From a candidate division WOR-3 bacterium (GTDB taxonomy: Bacteria; Hydrothermota; Tepidihabitantia; Tepidihabitantales; Tepidihabitantaceae): 64,000 bases of DNA. Shown here piece by piece: positions 35,039 to 43,959 of this stretch. The stretch is taken from positions 558,001 through 622,000 of the forward strand of contig JANLFQ010000001.1 in the NCBI GenBank assembly GCA_024653355.1, read 5' to 3'. The position numbers and the translations under genes were made by a program. Each line of letters starts with the position of its first letter. Positions within the stretch are counted from its first letter, which is position 1. Under the pieces are notes generated by a model. The model had not been told where the DNA came from. It saw only the letters and a program-made list of their open reading frames with translations, and ran no database searches.

Positions 35039-36129
35039 GTAACATCAAAGATGGCGGCATTGTAATTGTCGGCGGTGGTCCCGCCGGGCTTTCCGCCGCA
35101 ATCATTGCGGCGCAACTGGGCGCACCGGTCACTTTAATTGACGACAACCCGCGCCTTGGCGGCCAACTGATTAAACAGACCCACAAATTCTTTGGTTCCA
35201 AAAGCCACTACTGCGGCACCAGGGGAGTGGACATCGCCACCATTCTGGAACAGCAAATTTACTCAACACCAGCAAAAGTCATCCTCAACACAACTGTAAT
35301 CGGCCACTTTTCACCCAACATCCTTGGGCTCGCCGACCGTAACACCTTTACCAAACTTGCCTACCAGCGTTTAATCGTTGCAACCGGTGCCAGTGAAAAC
35401 ACCATCCTGTTCGAAAACAACGACCTGCCGGGAATTTACGGTGCGGGTGCGGTCCAGACCCTAATGAATGTGTTTGGCATCAGGCCGGGTAACAAAGTTT
35501 TAATGGTCGGCTCAGGAAACATAGGCCTAATCGTCTCCTATCAACTGATTCAGGCCGGTATCAATGTGGTGGCAGTAATTGAAGCGCTTCCTAAGATTGG
35601 GGGCTATCATGTTCATGCGGCAAAACTTGCCCGTTTGGGCATCCCGATACTCACCTCGCACACAATCAAAGCGGCGTTGGGTAAGGAGTTTGTGACCGGT
35701 GCGGTCATCTGTCGGGTTGATAAAAATTTCAAACCCATCAAAGGAACCGAAAAAAGATTAAAGGTGGACACGATTTGCCTCGCCGTCGGCTTATCACCAT
35801 TAGTAGAGCTCCTGTCCCAGATTGGCTGCCAGATGGTATTTATTCCGGAACTGGGTGGTCAGGTTGCCTACCACAACGAGAATATGGAAACGACCGTTTC
35901 CGGAGTGTATGTTGCCGGTGATGCCAGCGGGGTTGAAGAAGCGTCAACCGCAATGCTTGAAGGGCGAATTGCCGGTGCCCATGCTGCCGGCAATTTACTC
36001 GGTAAAACTGCCGAAGCGCAAGCCATCATAAATCAGGCAAAGTTGGAGCTCGCTGCCATCCGCCAGGGTCCCTTTGGGGAAAAGGCGGCAAAGGGCAAAG
36101 AAAAGATGAGTTACACCGTCCGCCAATAA
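35035..36129 (+). CDS. FAD-dependent oxidoreductase, HcnB/opine-oxidase-A-like subunit
   Basis: 364 residues with an FAD site (IVGGGPAGLSAAI), an internal NAD-like site (VGSGNIGLIVSYQL) and a C-terminal GDASGVEEASTAMLEGRIAGAHAAG stretch. Related proteins oxidise glycine, sarcosine, proline or opines together with a 2Fe-2S subunit and usually a third FAD (DadA-like) subunit. That third subunit is not encoded here, so either it lies elsewhere or the pair works with other partners. The substrate is unknown. Confidence 0.82.
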   Translation: MSNIKDGGIVIVGGGPAGLSAAIIAAQLGAPVTLIDDNPRLGGQLIKQTHKFFGSKSHYCGTRGVDIATILEQQIYSTPAKVILNTTVIGHFSPNILGLADRNTFTKLAYQRLIVATGASENTILFENNDLPGIYGAGAVQTLMNVFGIRPGNKVLMVGSGNIGLIVSYQLIQAGINVVAVIEALPKIGGYHVHAAKLARLGIPILTSHTIKAALGKEFVTGAVICRVDKNFKPIKGTEKRLKVDTICLAVGLSPLVELLSQIGCQMVFIPELGGQVAYHNENMETTVSGVYVAGDASGVEEASTAMLEGRIAGAHAAGNLLGKTAEAQAIINQAKLELAAIRQGPFGEKAAKGKEKMSYTVRQ

Positions 36130-36140
36130 ACTGCCCCGGA

Positions 36141-38486
36141 ATGAAAACCAAAATCAAAAAGACTGACACCGGTCCCGGACCAGAAAATCGGTTTGTTCCG
36201 GCACTTCCCTATCTCTTACTTGCCGGTGCAACCGTTTTATTTTTCTGGGAAATTTTAACCCAACAGAACTTCCTCTGGGAGGATATCCTCTATCAATACT
36301 ACCCCTTCCACTCCTTCCTTTTTAGAAATCTGCGTCAGTTTCATCTTCCCCTCTGGAACCCATATATGTTTGCTGGTATGCCGTTTCTTGCCGACATCCA
36401 GACTCAGGTTTTTTACCCGCTCAACTGGCTTTTTGCCTTTATCACCCGCTCAGACCAGAACTATGTGTTCTGGCTCGTCGAACTGAAATGCATCCTCCAT
36501 CTATTTCTCGGCGCCCTGGGTTTTTATCTTCTGATGCGGGAGTTAAAGCTCTCCCGATATTCGGGTATCATTGCGGGCATCACCTTCGGCTTCTCCGGAT
36601 TTATGATTAGCCACATAATCCACCTTACCATCATCAGCACCTTTGGCTGGTTCCCGCTCATCCTGTTATTTTTTTATCGGACCCTGTGCCAGCGCCGATT
36701 ACGCGATGCCAGCGCCACCGCGCTTACTCTCGGACTTGCCAATCTCGCGGGCCATCCTCAAATGACCCTTCATATCGTCTATGCCCTCTTCTTTCTCTTT
36801 ATCCTCTACCTGATTTTCCACTGGCACAGTGAACGCGCCCGGATATTAAAAACCCACATCCCGCTTTTTCTCTTGACAATTTTCCTTGGTTTTGCCCTCT
36901 CCGCAGCCGCCTACCTTCCGGCATATCGTTATTCCATTCATACCGTTCGGGAAATGATGTCCTACCCCGAAGCGACCGAAACATCCCTACCACCCTGGTT
37001 CCTCATCACCATCCTCATCCCCAAATTTTTTGGTAGCGTTGCGGGCGGCGTTGAAGAAAACGCTCCTTTCTGGGTTGACCCGGCACGCTACACCTACTGG
37101 GAGACCTGCCTCTATGTTGGAATTGTACCCCTCCTGCTTGCCGGTATCGGAATTGTCTTCAGCCGCAACAAAATCCGCTGGCAATTTCTCATTTTGGGCA
37201 TTGTCGCGCTGCTTTTTGCGTTGGGAAGGTTTACACCGCTCTACCGCCTGGCTTTCAACCTTCTGCCCGGTTTTGACCGGTTCCGAATTCCGGCACGGTT
37301 TGTTGACCTGTTCACGGTCGCAATTGCCTTTCTCTCCGGACTGGGCATGGAGGTTCTAATCAAATCCCAGCCCAAATTAGACCCTAAATCAAAAACCGGG
37401 CGGTATCGGCTCCTGCTCCCGGGATTAACTGTCCTCGCTTACGGAGGAGTAATTTTATTGCTCCTCATCACCGGCTTACTGGAGAAAACTTTTCCCCCTC
37501 TTCACGACCCACACCTGTTTCGCAACAGCCTGACCCAAACCGGTATTATGTTCGGATTCCTCATCAGTGGACTCCTGCTCATCTTCCTTGCAATAAATGC
37601 GCCCAAATACCGCCCTTTATTTCTCAGTCTGCTCCTCGGTGTTGCCTTCCTCGACCTTTATACATTTGGTCATCGCTTCAGCCTGGGAACAACTCCGCCC
37701 GAAGAGTTTTATCCCCCCCGCCCCTTTATCAATACACTTATCGAAGAGCATAAAAAAGAACCTTTCCGCATCAACGCCCGCAGCGGTCCTTATATGCTCC
37801 TGCAACGCAATGAAGGTTTAATCTGGGAACTGGAACTACTTGAAGGTTACACACCGTTAAAACTAACCGACTATGTCACCTTTGAAATTCCAATTAAGCG
37901 CCGCAACGACCTGTTGAATGTCCGTTACGGGATTCACATTGACTCGGTTCGGGGAACAATGACCCTAATCCAGAATCAAACCCCGTTACCCCGTTACTGG
38001 CTTGCCGACTCTTTTATTGTCATCACCGACCGGGCAGCAATCCTTAATCGCCTTGCCGACACCACCTTTGACTACCGCCGGATTGCAATCCTTGAAGAAA
38101 AGCCCGCTTTGAATTTTGAACAACCATCCCCGCCCAGCCCTAATCGCGCTACCAACTCCACCCCGCAGGGCGGAATCACGGTAATAAAACGCACCGCCGA
38201 GCAAATCGAACTTACAGTTGAAACCGACAAACCGGCAATCCTGATGTTTTCAGAAATCTACTATCCAGAGTGGAAGGCAACAGTTGATGGTAAACGAGCA
38301 AAATTGATGCGCGCTGATTACTGCCTGCGTGCCCTGCCCTTATCTGCGGGCAAGCATAAAGTTGTCACCTGGTATGACCGCACCGCTATCAACCTCGGCA
38401 TTTTAATCAGCAAACTCGCCTTCCTTGCAATCGTCCTCATTTTCTTTCTTACGCGCGCCGCTTCAAATCTTCGTCAACGCAAGTAA
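36141..38486 (+). CDS. YfhO-family polytopic membrane protein
   Basis: 781 residues. About 11-13 hydrophobic segments fill residues 20-530, with the motif WNPYMFAGMPFLADIQTQVFYP (in two parts) near residue 70, typical of YfhO/DUF6044-type proteins related to GT-C glycosyltransferases. A soluble domain of about 200 residues and a last membrane helix follow. In Bacillus, YfhO is needed for glycosylation of lipoteichoic acid. The function in this organism is unknown. It overlaps the convergent UbiA gene by 13 nt. Confidence 0.8.
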   Translation: MKTKIKKTDTGPGPENRFVPALPYLLLAGATVLFFWEILTQQNFLWEDILYQYYPFHSFLFRNLRQFHLPLWNPYMFAGMPFLADIQTQVFYPLNWLFAFITRSDQNYVFWLVELKCILHLFLGALGFYLLMRELKLSRYSGIIAGITFGFSGFMISHIIHLTIISTFGWFPLILLFFYRTLCQRRLRDASATALTLGLANLAGHPQMTLHIVYALFFLFILYLIFHWHSERARILKTHIPLFLLTIFLGFALSAAAYLPAYRYSIHTVREMMSYPEATETSLPPWFLITILIPKFFGSVAGGVEENAPFWVDPARYTYWETCLYVGIVPLLLAGIGIVFSRNKIRWQFLILGIVALLFALGRFTPLYRLAFNLLPGFDRFRIPARFVDLFTVAIAFLSGLGMEVLIKSQPKLDPKSKTGRYRLLLPGLTVLAYGGVILLLLITGLLEKTFPPLHDPHLFRNSLTQTGIMFGFLISGLLLIFLAINAPKYRPLFLSLLLGVAFLDLYTFGHRFSLGTTPPEEFYPPRPFINTLIEEHKKEPFRINARSGPYMLLQRNEGLIWELELLEGYTPLKLTDYVTFEIPIKRRNDLLNVRYGIHIDSVRGTMTLIQNQTPLPRYWLADSFIVITDRAAILNRLADTTFDYRRIAILEEKPALNFEQPSPPSPNRATNSTPQGGITVIKRTAEQIELTVETDKPAILMFSEIYYPEWKATVDGKRAKLMRADYCLRALPLSAGKHKVVTWYDRTAINLGILISKLAFLAIVLIFFLTRAASNLRQRK

Positions 38487-39346
38487 AGTACCGCTACAAC
38501 ACTCAACAACCACAAAACAATGTCGATGATCAACGGCACATCGGTAAACAAAACCTTTTCCGGTGCGCCGCCCTCCTCTTTGCGATAAACCAAGTACAGA
38601 TAGCGATAAATGCCGTAAAGGACAAACGGGACAGTTAGAATCAGGTTGTGGGTTTTAAATTTATGCACCGTCTCTGGTGCAATCGTATAAAGGCAGTAGG
38701 CGATAACGGTTGAAGATGTCGCCACCGCAATCATCTGGTCTAAAAGCGTCTCCGAATACTTTCCCAGCACACTCCGATGAGAAATCCCCCCGCCTTCAAG
38801 GTAGAGCAGTTCATGGCGCCGCTTTGCCAGCGCCAGAAAAAGGGCAAGGAGAATAGCACAGACAAAAAGCCAGGGTGAAATCTGGACCTGAACCAGAAAT
38901 GTACCGGAAATCGCCCGAATCGCAAAACCGGTCGCCACCACCATCACATCGAGGACCACAATTTTCTTCAGGTACAAAGAATATGCCAGTTGCAAAATGA
39001 AATAACTTAAAATCAACAGGCCAAAGCGCAATGTCAAAACAAACCCACCGCCAATCCCCAGTACCACGGCAAGAACCGCCGCAATACCGGCGGTCCCAAC
39101 ATTTATCTCGCCCGCGGCGATGGGCCGGAACTTTTTCTTGGGATGGGAACGGTCATTCTCCCGGTCCAGAATGTCGTTGATGATATAAACTGCGCCCGAA
39201 ACCAAACAGAAGGCGATGAATCCGGCAAATGTTTCCAATAACTTTATCGCATTGAATAGATTCTGGGAAAAGATTAACGGTGCAAAGACCAGAAGGTTCT
39301 TGACCCACTGTTTGGGCCGCATTGACCTTACAATTGCCCACAACAT
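38474..39346 (-). CDS. UbiA-family prenyltransferase (decaprenyl-phosphate phosphoribosyltransferase-like)
   Basis: 290 residues from the ATG at 39346 with about eight membrane helices. MRPKQWVKNLLVFAPLIF near the start and NDILDRENDRSHPKKKFRPIAAG (in parts) near 65-85 are the marks of the DPPR-synthase branch, which transfers phosphoribose to polyprenyl phosphate for arabinose-type glycans. The earlier TTG at 39382 is the first base of the -35 box and is rejected as a start. Other UbiA activities cannot be ruled out. Confidence 0.85.
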   Translation of the reverse strand: MLWAIVRSMRPKQWVKNLLVFAPLIFSQNLFNAIKLLETFAGFIAFCLVSGAVYIINDILDRENDRSHPKKKFRPIAAGEINVGTAGIAAVLAVVLGIGGGFVLTLRFGLLILSYFILQLAYSLYLKKIVVLDVMVVATGFAIRAISGTFLVQVQISPWLFVCAILLALFLALAKRRHELLYLEGGGISHRSVLGKYSETLLDQMIAVATSSTVIAYCLYTIAPETVHKFKTHNLILTVPFVLYGIYRYLYLVYRKEEGGAPEKVLFTDVPLIIDIVLWLLSVVAVLYLR

Positions 39347-39354
39347 AGTTATCA

Positions 39355-39382
39355 GTTTTACAGGAAACGGTGCAACTGTCAA
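39355..39382 (-). promoter_or_regulatory. Leaderless-type promoter of the UbiA gene
   Basis: TTGACA (39377-39382), 16-bp spacer, TAAAAC (39355-39360), then 8 nt to the ATG. Confidence 0.68.
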
Positions 39383-39404
39383 CTTATTCCCGACTTTTCA
39401 GTTG

Positions 39405-41591
39405 TCAGGGCTTGATTAACTTGATAAGTCGATAGAACTGATTGTTATCCCGGCACAACTCAACAAACTCATCAATCGGGTTAACGACCACACAAAACAA
39501 ACCCTCTTCTTCGTAACCTGCATCAATTAAAGGGATTTCAAAGATCAAAGTGGCAGACTTTTGCGGCTCGAGCATCAATTGGGTTGCCGGCAACATCGTA
39601 TCGGTAAGCAGAGTATTGTTCAGGTAAAACCTGATACGACAACCTGAATTGCCCAAATACATCCGATTTCCGATGTTTCGCAACCCTACCTTCACGGTTA
39701 ACTTTTCACCAACCCGGGGTAAATCCGGGATGAACTGAACATCGTCAACAACTAAATCCGGCCTTTTTGGCGCTGACCGCTCCCGGATAAAAACAGGCCG
39801 CACCCCGAGATTCAAATTGAGCCCGCCATCTGTTTCGGCTTTTACTATCTCAATTGCTGGGGTGTCATTGTAAGCCAGGGGTATTAACTCCACCGTATCA
39901 CAACCGACCGGCAGCCTTATCTGAACTGTCTTTTCGGTATCTCTCCCGGTAATTTGATTAAGCCAGGCAATCCAGAGCCTCTTACCGCTCAAAGGCTCCT
40001 CGAACTCGTACACCCACACCGCATCGATCGGGCAATCGTTTAAAATCACCCTTTGATTAAACCGCTTGCCCTTTAACATCCTGATTGTTTGGGCAAGTGC
40101 GTAATAACCTGATTTGGGCTCAAAAGATGGGGTATGGAGTCCGTAACTGCCCTCCACCGATTCGCCCCGGGTTAGAAACGAGTAATAACAAATGCGGTCA
40201 TAACCACCACCGGGTAAAGATTGACTCGCCCGGGCAACCGCAAAAACTCTCGCAACCCAGTTTGCCTGTTCTTTGATATCGCACTCACCGTTGGGCTGCA
40301 AGCAGGGCAAGCCTACTTCGGTTATCCACAATTCGCCATAATCACCGTTTTCTCTCATAACCGCCCGGATACTTTCTGCCTGTGCCTCAAACAGGTTGAA
40401 ATCAAAACCCTGGTCCTGATAAGGATGAAACGCCACTCCCCACCACGATTTTTCGGGGATTAGTCGATAGCAGTAACTGAGCATCTCATCAGGTGGTATC
40501 CGGGTGATAATCGACGGTTGCATTGCGACAAGCGAGCCAATCAGCACCTTAGCCTTGCCCCGGGTTATTGAATCTATCACGGTAAGAGCCACTTCAACCA
40601 GACGGGCGTAAAGCGAGCACAACCCCTGCTGGTTATCGCTCAGGTGGTAATGAAACTGGGGCGTCTTCCAGAACCTTACGGTATCGTTTGGTTCATTCCA
40701 TATCTCATAAACATCAATCAGTTTCTCGTCGTTATAGTAATGTCTCACCACACCCTCAACATACCGTGCCCAGTAATTTGAAGGGTGCCAGACATCCAAA
40801 AAGAGATTGCGGGGCGGACTGAATTCCGGAGCGTCAAAACGGGTACCTGCCCAGCTTGCGCTGTAATCAAGAATCCCGATTACCTTACAGCCCATTGTCT
40901 TGCTGGAATAGAAAACCGCCGGGTCTAACTGCGCAAAGTCAAAACCTGCCGTAGAATCAGGCCAGACCCAATTCCAGAGCAGGTCGATGCGGTCTAAGTG
41001 AACACCCGCGGCGCGGACCCGTTGGTGCACATTCTGTTTGTGGGCAAAAACGGTATCGTAAGCCGAAATCAACACACCCCACCAACTACTGTCAATTACC
41101 TTCATCACCCCATACACCCTCATACACAGATCAAGCGATTCCGCGGCGTAACTGTACAACAGGGTGCCGTATCGATAAGGGTTACCGGCGTCGTAGTAAA
41201 ACTGAATTGAGTCCGGTCCGGCACGGCTGAAACGGAACTCGTAGCGTTTGCCCCGGGTGAAACCAAACCGCCTGTTCCAGTTCTCAAACCGGACCCAACT
41301 GTAACTTCGTTTTTGCACACCGCTACTCCACATCACCAATTTGTCACCATTCCAAACCTCAACCCGGTAACAGCTCCCAATGCCCCTCGCACCGACAAAC
41401 AACTCCACATATACCAGACTGTCAAAATTGCCAATGATGGTCTGGGAAACATACCTGTTGGCGCCGGTGCACCGGGTCCAGCCTGACCAGTCGAACCGAA
41501 CCGGCTTCACCTCATAACAGTTTACCATGCCCGGGGCAGGAATAAAAAAACAAAACAACAATCCCAACAAAATCTTAATCTGTCGTGTCAT
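39405..41591 (-). CDS. Secreted glycosidase-like TIM-barrel protein with CARDB-type domain
   Basis: 728 residues with a signal peptide (about 1-25). Residues about 30-150 look like a beta-sandwich. A TIM-barrel glycoside hydrolase of clan A follows: the acid/base Glu is in YEIWNEPND near residue 297 and a candidate nucleophile Glu in LWITEVGLP near 420. The last 115 residues (DLVVDDVQFIPDLPRVGEKLTV) are a CARDB-like Ig domain. It may act on surface or external polysaccharide. No Por sorting domain is visible. The exact GH family is not certain. Confidence 0.7.
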   Translation of the reverse strand: MTRQIKILLGLLFCFFIPAPGMVNCYEVKPVRFDWSGWTRCTGANRYVSQTIIGNFDSLVYVELFVGARGIGSCYRVEVWNGDKLVMWSSGVQKRSYSWVRFENWNRRFGFTRGKRYEFRFSRAGPDSIQFYYDAGNPYRYGTLLYSYAAESLDLCMRVYGVMKVIDSSWWGVLISAYDTVFAHKQNVHQRVRAAGVHLDRIDLLWNWVWPDSTAGFDFAQLDPAVFYSSKTMGCKVIGILDYSASWAGTRFDAPEFSPPRNLFLDVWHPSNYWARYVEGVVRHYYNDEKLIDVYEIWNEPNDTVRFWKTPQFHYHLSDNQQGLCSLYARLVEVALTVIDSITRGKAKVLIGSLVAMQPSIITRIPPDEMLSYCYRLIPEKSWWGVAFHPYQDQGFDFNLFEAQAESIRAVMRENGDYGELWITEVGLPCLQPNGECDIKEQANWVARVFAVARASQSLPGGGYDRICYYSFLTRGESVEGSYGLHTPSFEPKSGYYALAQTIRMLKGKRFNQRVILNDCPIDAVWVYEFEEPLSGKRLWIAWLNQITGRDTEKTVQIRLPVGCDTVELIPLAYNDTPAIEIVKAETDGGLNLNLGVRPVFIRERSAPKRPDLVVDDVQFIPDLPRVGEKLTVKVGLRNIGNRMYLGNSGCRIRFYLNNTLLTDTMLPATQLMLEPQKSATLIFEIPLIDAGYEEEGLFCVVVNPIDEFVELCRDNNQFYRLIKLIKP

Positions 41592-42092
41592 CGCTTAATC
41601 GTGCTGTCAAACAGCATCTTAAATCCGCTACTCTTCAATCAATCCTGACCTGAAATAACTTATCACGAACCGCTACCCAGAACCCACCTTTTGTCGCCAT
41701 CACTCCCGCCTGTTCAGGAGAAACAAAAGTGTGCCAAACTATCGGCAATCCTCATTCCCCAATTGTAGAAACTTGAAAATCGCGGTCAAGATATACTAAC
41801 CCTGCGGGATAACCGCTCTTAATTAAATTCACCACCACCTGATTTTCCCATCAGAAACCTTTCTACCCCGAAGATGTAAACAGCGTGCACTAATGTGATG
41901 TTTCCAGAACCGCCATTTCCATTTACATTACCGGACCTCGTACCACTCCTGGAACCGCATCAGGGCCTGCCCCGGCCGCGCCCTTAAAAATTCCCCAATT
42001 TATTTAAAAACCGTCAGTTGCGCGGCGCACCAAAAATTCCACCAGTAATTTTAAACCCGCCTGGAATCACAGCAACATAAATGGGCAGGAAC
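41592..42092 (-). pseudogene. Decayed coding remnant(s) in a 500-bp gap
   Basis: No intact gene. The minus strand holds several protein-like fragments that change frame: one reads VTFVSP-like text ending in GGFWVAVRDKLFQVRID and a stop near 41640, continuing upstream through a TGA into KSGYPAGLVYLDRDFQVST, and another contains GNGGSGNITLVHAVYIFGVE. The pattern suggests one or two secreted-protein genes in decay. It may instead be chance open sequence. Confidence 0.3.
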
Positions 42093-42941
42093 TTACACCG
42101 GAAACTGCTCGTATAACCGCTTTCGGTTTGCCTCAAGCAGTTTGGTTTGTAACCCCATAAAAGTCGCCGCATCAACAACCCGGGCTTTTGACCTCGCGCT
42201 TAAATTCTCAAGCCACTCCCTCCCTGTCTCCGAACGCAAAAGGTGATGGTCCACAATCAATAGACCAATAGCCCGTGCCAGTTTAACCCCATTGATAAAA
42301 GCCCGGTTTTGTGCCTCTTTACTTAAAACCGAGAGGTAAATTGGCGGTCCCGCAACAAACACCACATCGGGTTTCCAGGCGATAATCGCCTCAACCCCAT
42401 CTTCGGCAAGCAACTGGATGTCTGAACCGTGGACGAAAACCTCATTGCCCTCGCTCACCCGGGTCATCATCACCATACCCCGACCTTCAACACCGTGTTG
42501 ACAGGGTAAGGAAAAAGTAACATCACCGGTATCCTTGCCTTCACCTTCAACCATCCTATCGCCCAGGAGTTGCGCAAAGTGGCGTAACCGCTCATCCATC
42601 AATCGGGTGTTACCGGCTCGGCCTTTGACCCAGAGGGCGCTCACACCCAGTTTGGCTACAAAATCAATAAGGTTAATTTGATACGGGTCTGGTTCTAACA
42701 GCGGCGCATGGTCACCATGGAAATGGCTTATAACAACATCGCTTGCCATTTTAACCTCATTGAGAATTTTCTCCCTTATCGCCGCCGCCTCACCCACTTC
42801 AATCTTATGGGGCACCAATCCTGAACGGCGTGGTGCCAGAGCAACACCCGGGTCAATCAATACCCGGCGGGTTTTGGTCTCAACAACACAACACATACTG
42901 CGGACCCCTAAAGACTCGGCACCGATAATCCTTATCTTCAT
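42093..42941 (-). CDS. UPF0282-like metallo-hydrolase
   Basis: 282 residues. The start (GAESLGVRSMCCVVET, then LIDPGVALAPRRSGL) and the SHFHGDHAPL metal site near residue 73 match the UPF0282 family of metallo-beta-lactamase-fold proteins, better known from archaea. Further ligands are probably HGSDIQ and the DHHLLR pair near the C-terminus. The substrate is unknown. The ATG has no Shine-Dalgarno site; a -10 box ends 9 nt upstream. It is divergent from the aminotransferase gene. Confidence 0.82.
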   Translation of the reverse strand: MKIRIIGAESLGVRSMCCVVETKTRRVLIDPGVALAPRRSGLVPHKIEVGEAAAIREKILNEVKMASDVVISHFHGDHAPLLEPDPYQINLIDFVAKLGVSALWVKGRAGNTRLMDERLRHFAQLLGDRMVEGEGKDTGDVTFSLPCQHGVEGRGMVMMTRVSEGNEVFVHGSDIQLLAEDGVEAIIAWKPDVVFVAGPPIYLSVLSKEAQNRAFINGVKLARAIGLLIVDHHLLRSETGREWLENLSARSKARVVDAATFMGLQTKLLEANRKRLYEQFPV

Positions 42942-42950
42942 CCAACTTTC

Positions 42951-42978
42951 AGGATAGCGGACTTCTCCGACCTATCAA
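42951..42978 (-). promoter_or_regulatory. Leaderless-type promoter of the UPF0282 gene
   Basis: TTGATA (42973-42978), 16-bp spacer, TATCCT (42951-42956), then 9 nt to the ATG. Confidence 0.62.
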
Positions 42979-42993
42979 CCCTTTCCGATTATG

Positions 42994-43021
42994 TTGACTT
43001 CAATCTCATCAAGCATAAATT
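42994..43021 (+). promoter_or_regulatory. Leaderless-type promoter of the aminotransferase gene
   Basis: TTGACT (42994-42999), 16-bp spacer, TAAATT (43016-43021), then 7 nt to the ATG. Confidence 0.68.
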
Positions 43022-43028
43022 ATTCCCG

Positions 43029-43925
43029 ATGAATTACGAATCAGATTTTTGTTATATCCGCTCGGTTGACTATCCGGACGGTGCAATCATACCGAAAAAG
43101 GTTGCCCGGATTTCGCCTGATGACCGGGGGTTTTACTTTGCCGACGGTGTTTATGAAGTTATCCGCACCTACCGGGGCAATCTCTTCCACTTTCCCGACC
43201 ATCTAACACGGTTTAAGAACAGTTTACAGGCGGTGCGGATTGGTCTCCCGGATGTCGATGGCATTGAGAAAATTTGCTTTGAACTGCTCCGTTACAACAA
43301 TCTGTCAAATGCCGACGCCTTTTTTTACATTCAGGTAACACGGGGTGTTGCCCCTCGTAACCTTCTTTTTCCGCCCGCAGAGACATTACCCACCCTCTAC
43401 ATTTCGGTAACACCAATTACCCCACCCATTGTCGAACAAAAAGAGGGCATCAAGGTAATCACCGTGCCGGATATCCGCTGGCACCGCTGTGACATCAAGG
43501 CGATTGGACTTTTACCCAGCGTCCTTGCCCGCCAGACCGCGGCGGAAGCCAATGCCCAGGAAGCGATATTTGTCCGCAATGGTATTGTTACCGAAGGCAC
43601 CCACACCAATTTGTTCGGTGTTAAACAAAAGACGGTTATCACCCACCCCCTTGACAGTCATATCCTGCCCGGTGTCACGCGGATTGTTCTAATGAAGCTC
43701 TGTACCCGGCTCCGGCTGCCCGTAATTGAATCACCACTCCCGGAACCGGAACTGTATCAACTGGACGAACTGTTTGTCACCAGCACCACCTGGGAGGTTG
43801 TACCGGTGATTGAGGTCAACCGGAAACCAATCGGTTCCGGTAAACCCGGTGTGATTACCCAAGAGCTGCAGGCGGAGTTTAAAAATTATGTCCAGGAAAT
43901 TTTGGCCGAGCGCAGTTCCGCTTGA
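43029..43925 (+). CDS. dat: D-amino-acid aminotransferase (class IV PLP enzyme)
   Basis: 298 residues. The start region DRGFYFADGVYEVIRTYRG is the Dat form, and the PLP lysine is in RCDIKAIGLLPSVLARQ near residue 157, followed by GIVTEGTHTNLFGV. These segments fit D-alanine transaminase better than the branched-chain enzyme IlvE. It would supply D-glutamate or D-alanine for the cell wall. Branched-chain activity is the main alternative. Confidence 0.83.
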   Translation: MNYESDFCYIRSVDYPDGAIIPKKVARISPDDRGFYFADGVYEVIRTYRGNLFHFPDHLTRFKNSLQAVRIGLPDVDGIEKICFELLRYNNLSNADAFFYIQVTRGVAPRNLLFPPAETLPTLYISVTPITPPIVEQKEGIKVITVPDIRWHRCDIKAIGLLPSVLARQTAAEANAQEAIFVRNGIVTEGTHTNLFGVKQKTVITHPLDSHILPGVTRIVLMKLCTRLRLPVIESPLPEPELYQLDELFVTSTTWEVVPVIEVNRKPIGSGKPGVITQELQAEFKNYVQEILAERSSA

Positions 43926-43950
43926 CCGCTCACCGCAATCGGGCTACACT
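43922..43950 (+). promoter_or_regulatory. Promoter of the VCBS-repeat protein gene (leaderless-type)
   Basis: TTGACC (43922-43927), 17-bp spacer, TACACT (43945-43950), 9 nt to the ATG at 43960. The -35 box overlaps the stop region of dat. Confidence 0.6.
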
Positions 43951-43959
43951 GATTGTGGT

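Noticed and set aside
41605-41610. TTGACA before the glycosidase-like gene as a -35 box
   Set aside because: It is only 14 nt from the ATG and no -10 box follows at 16-17 bp.
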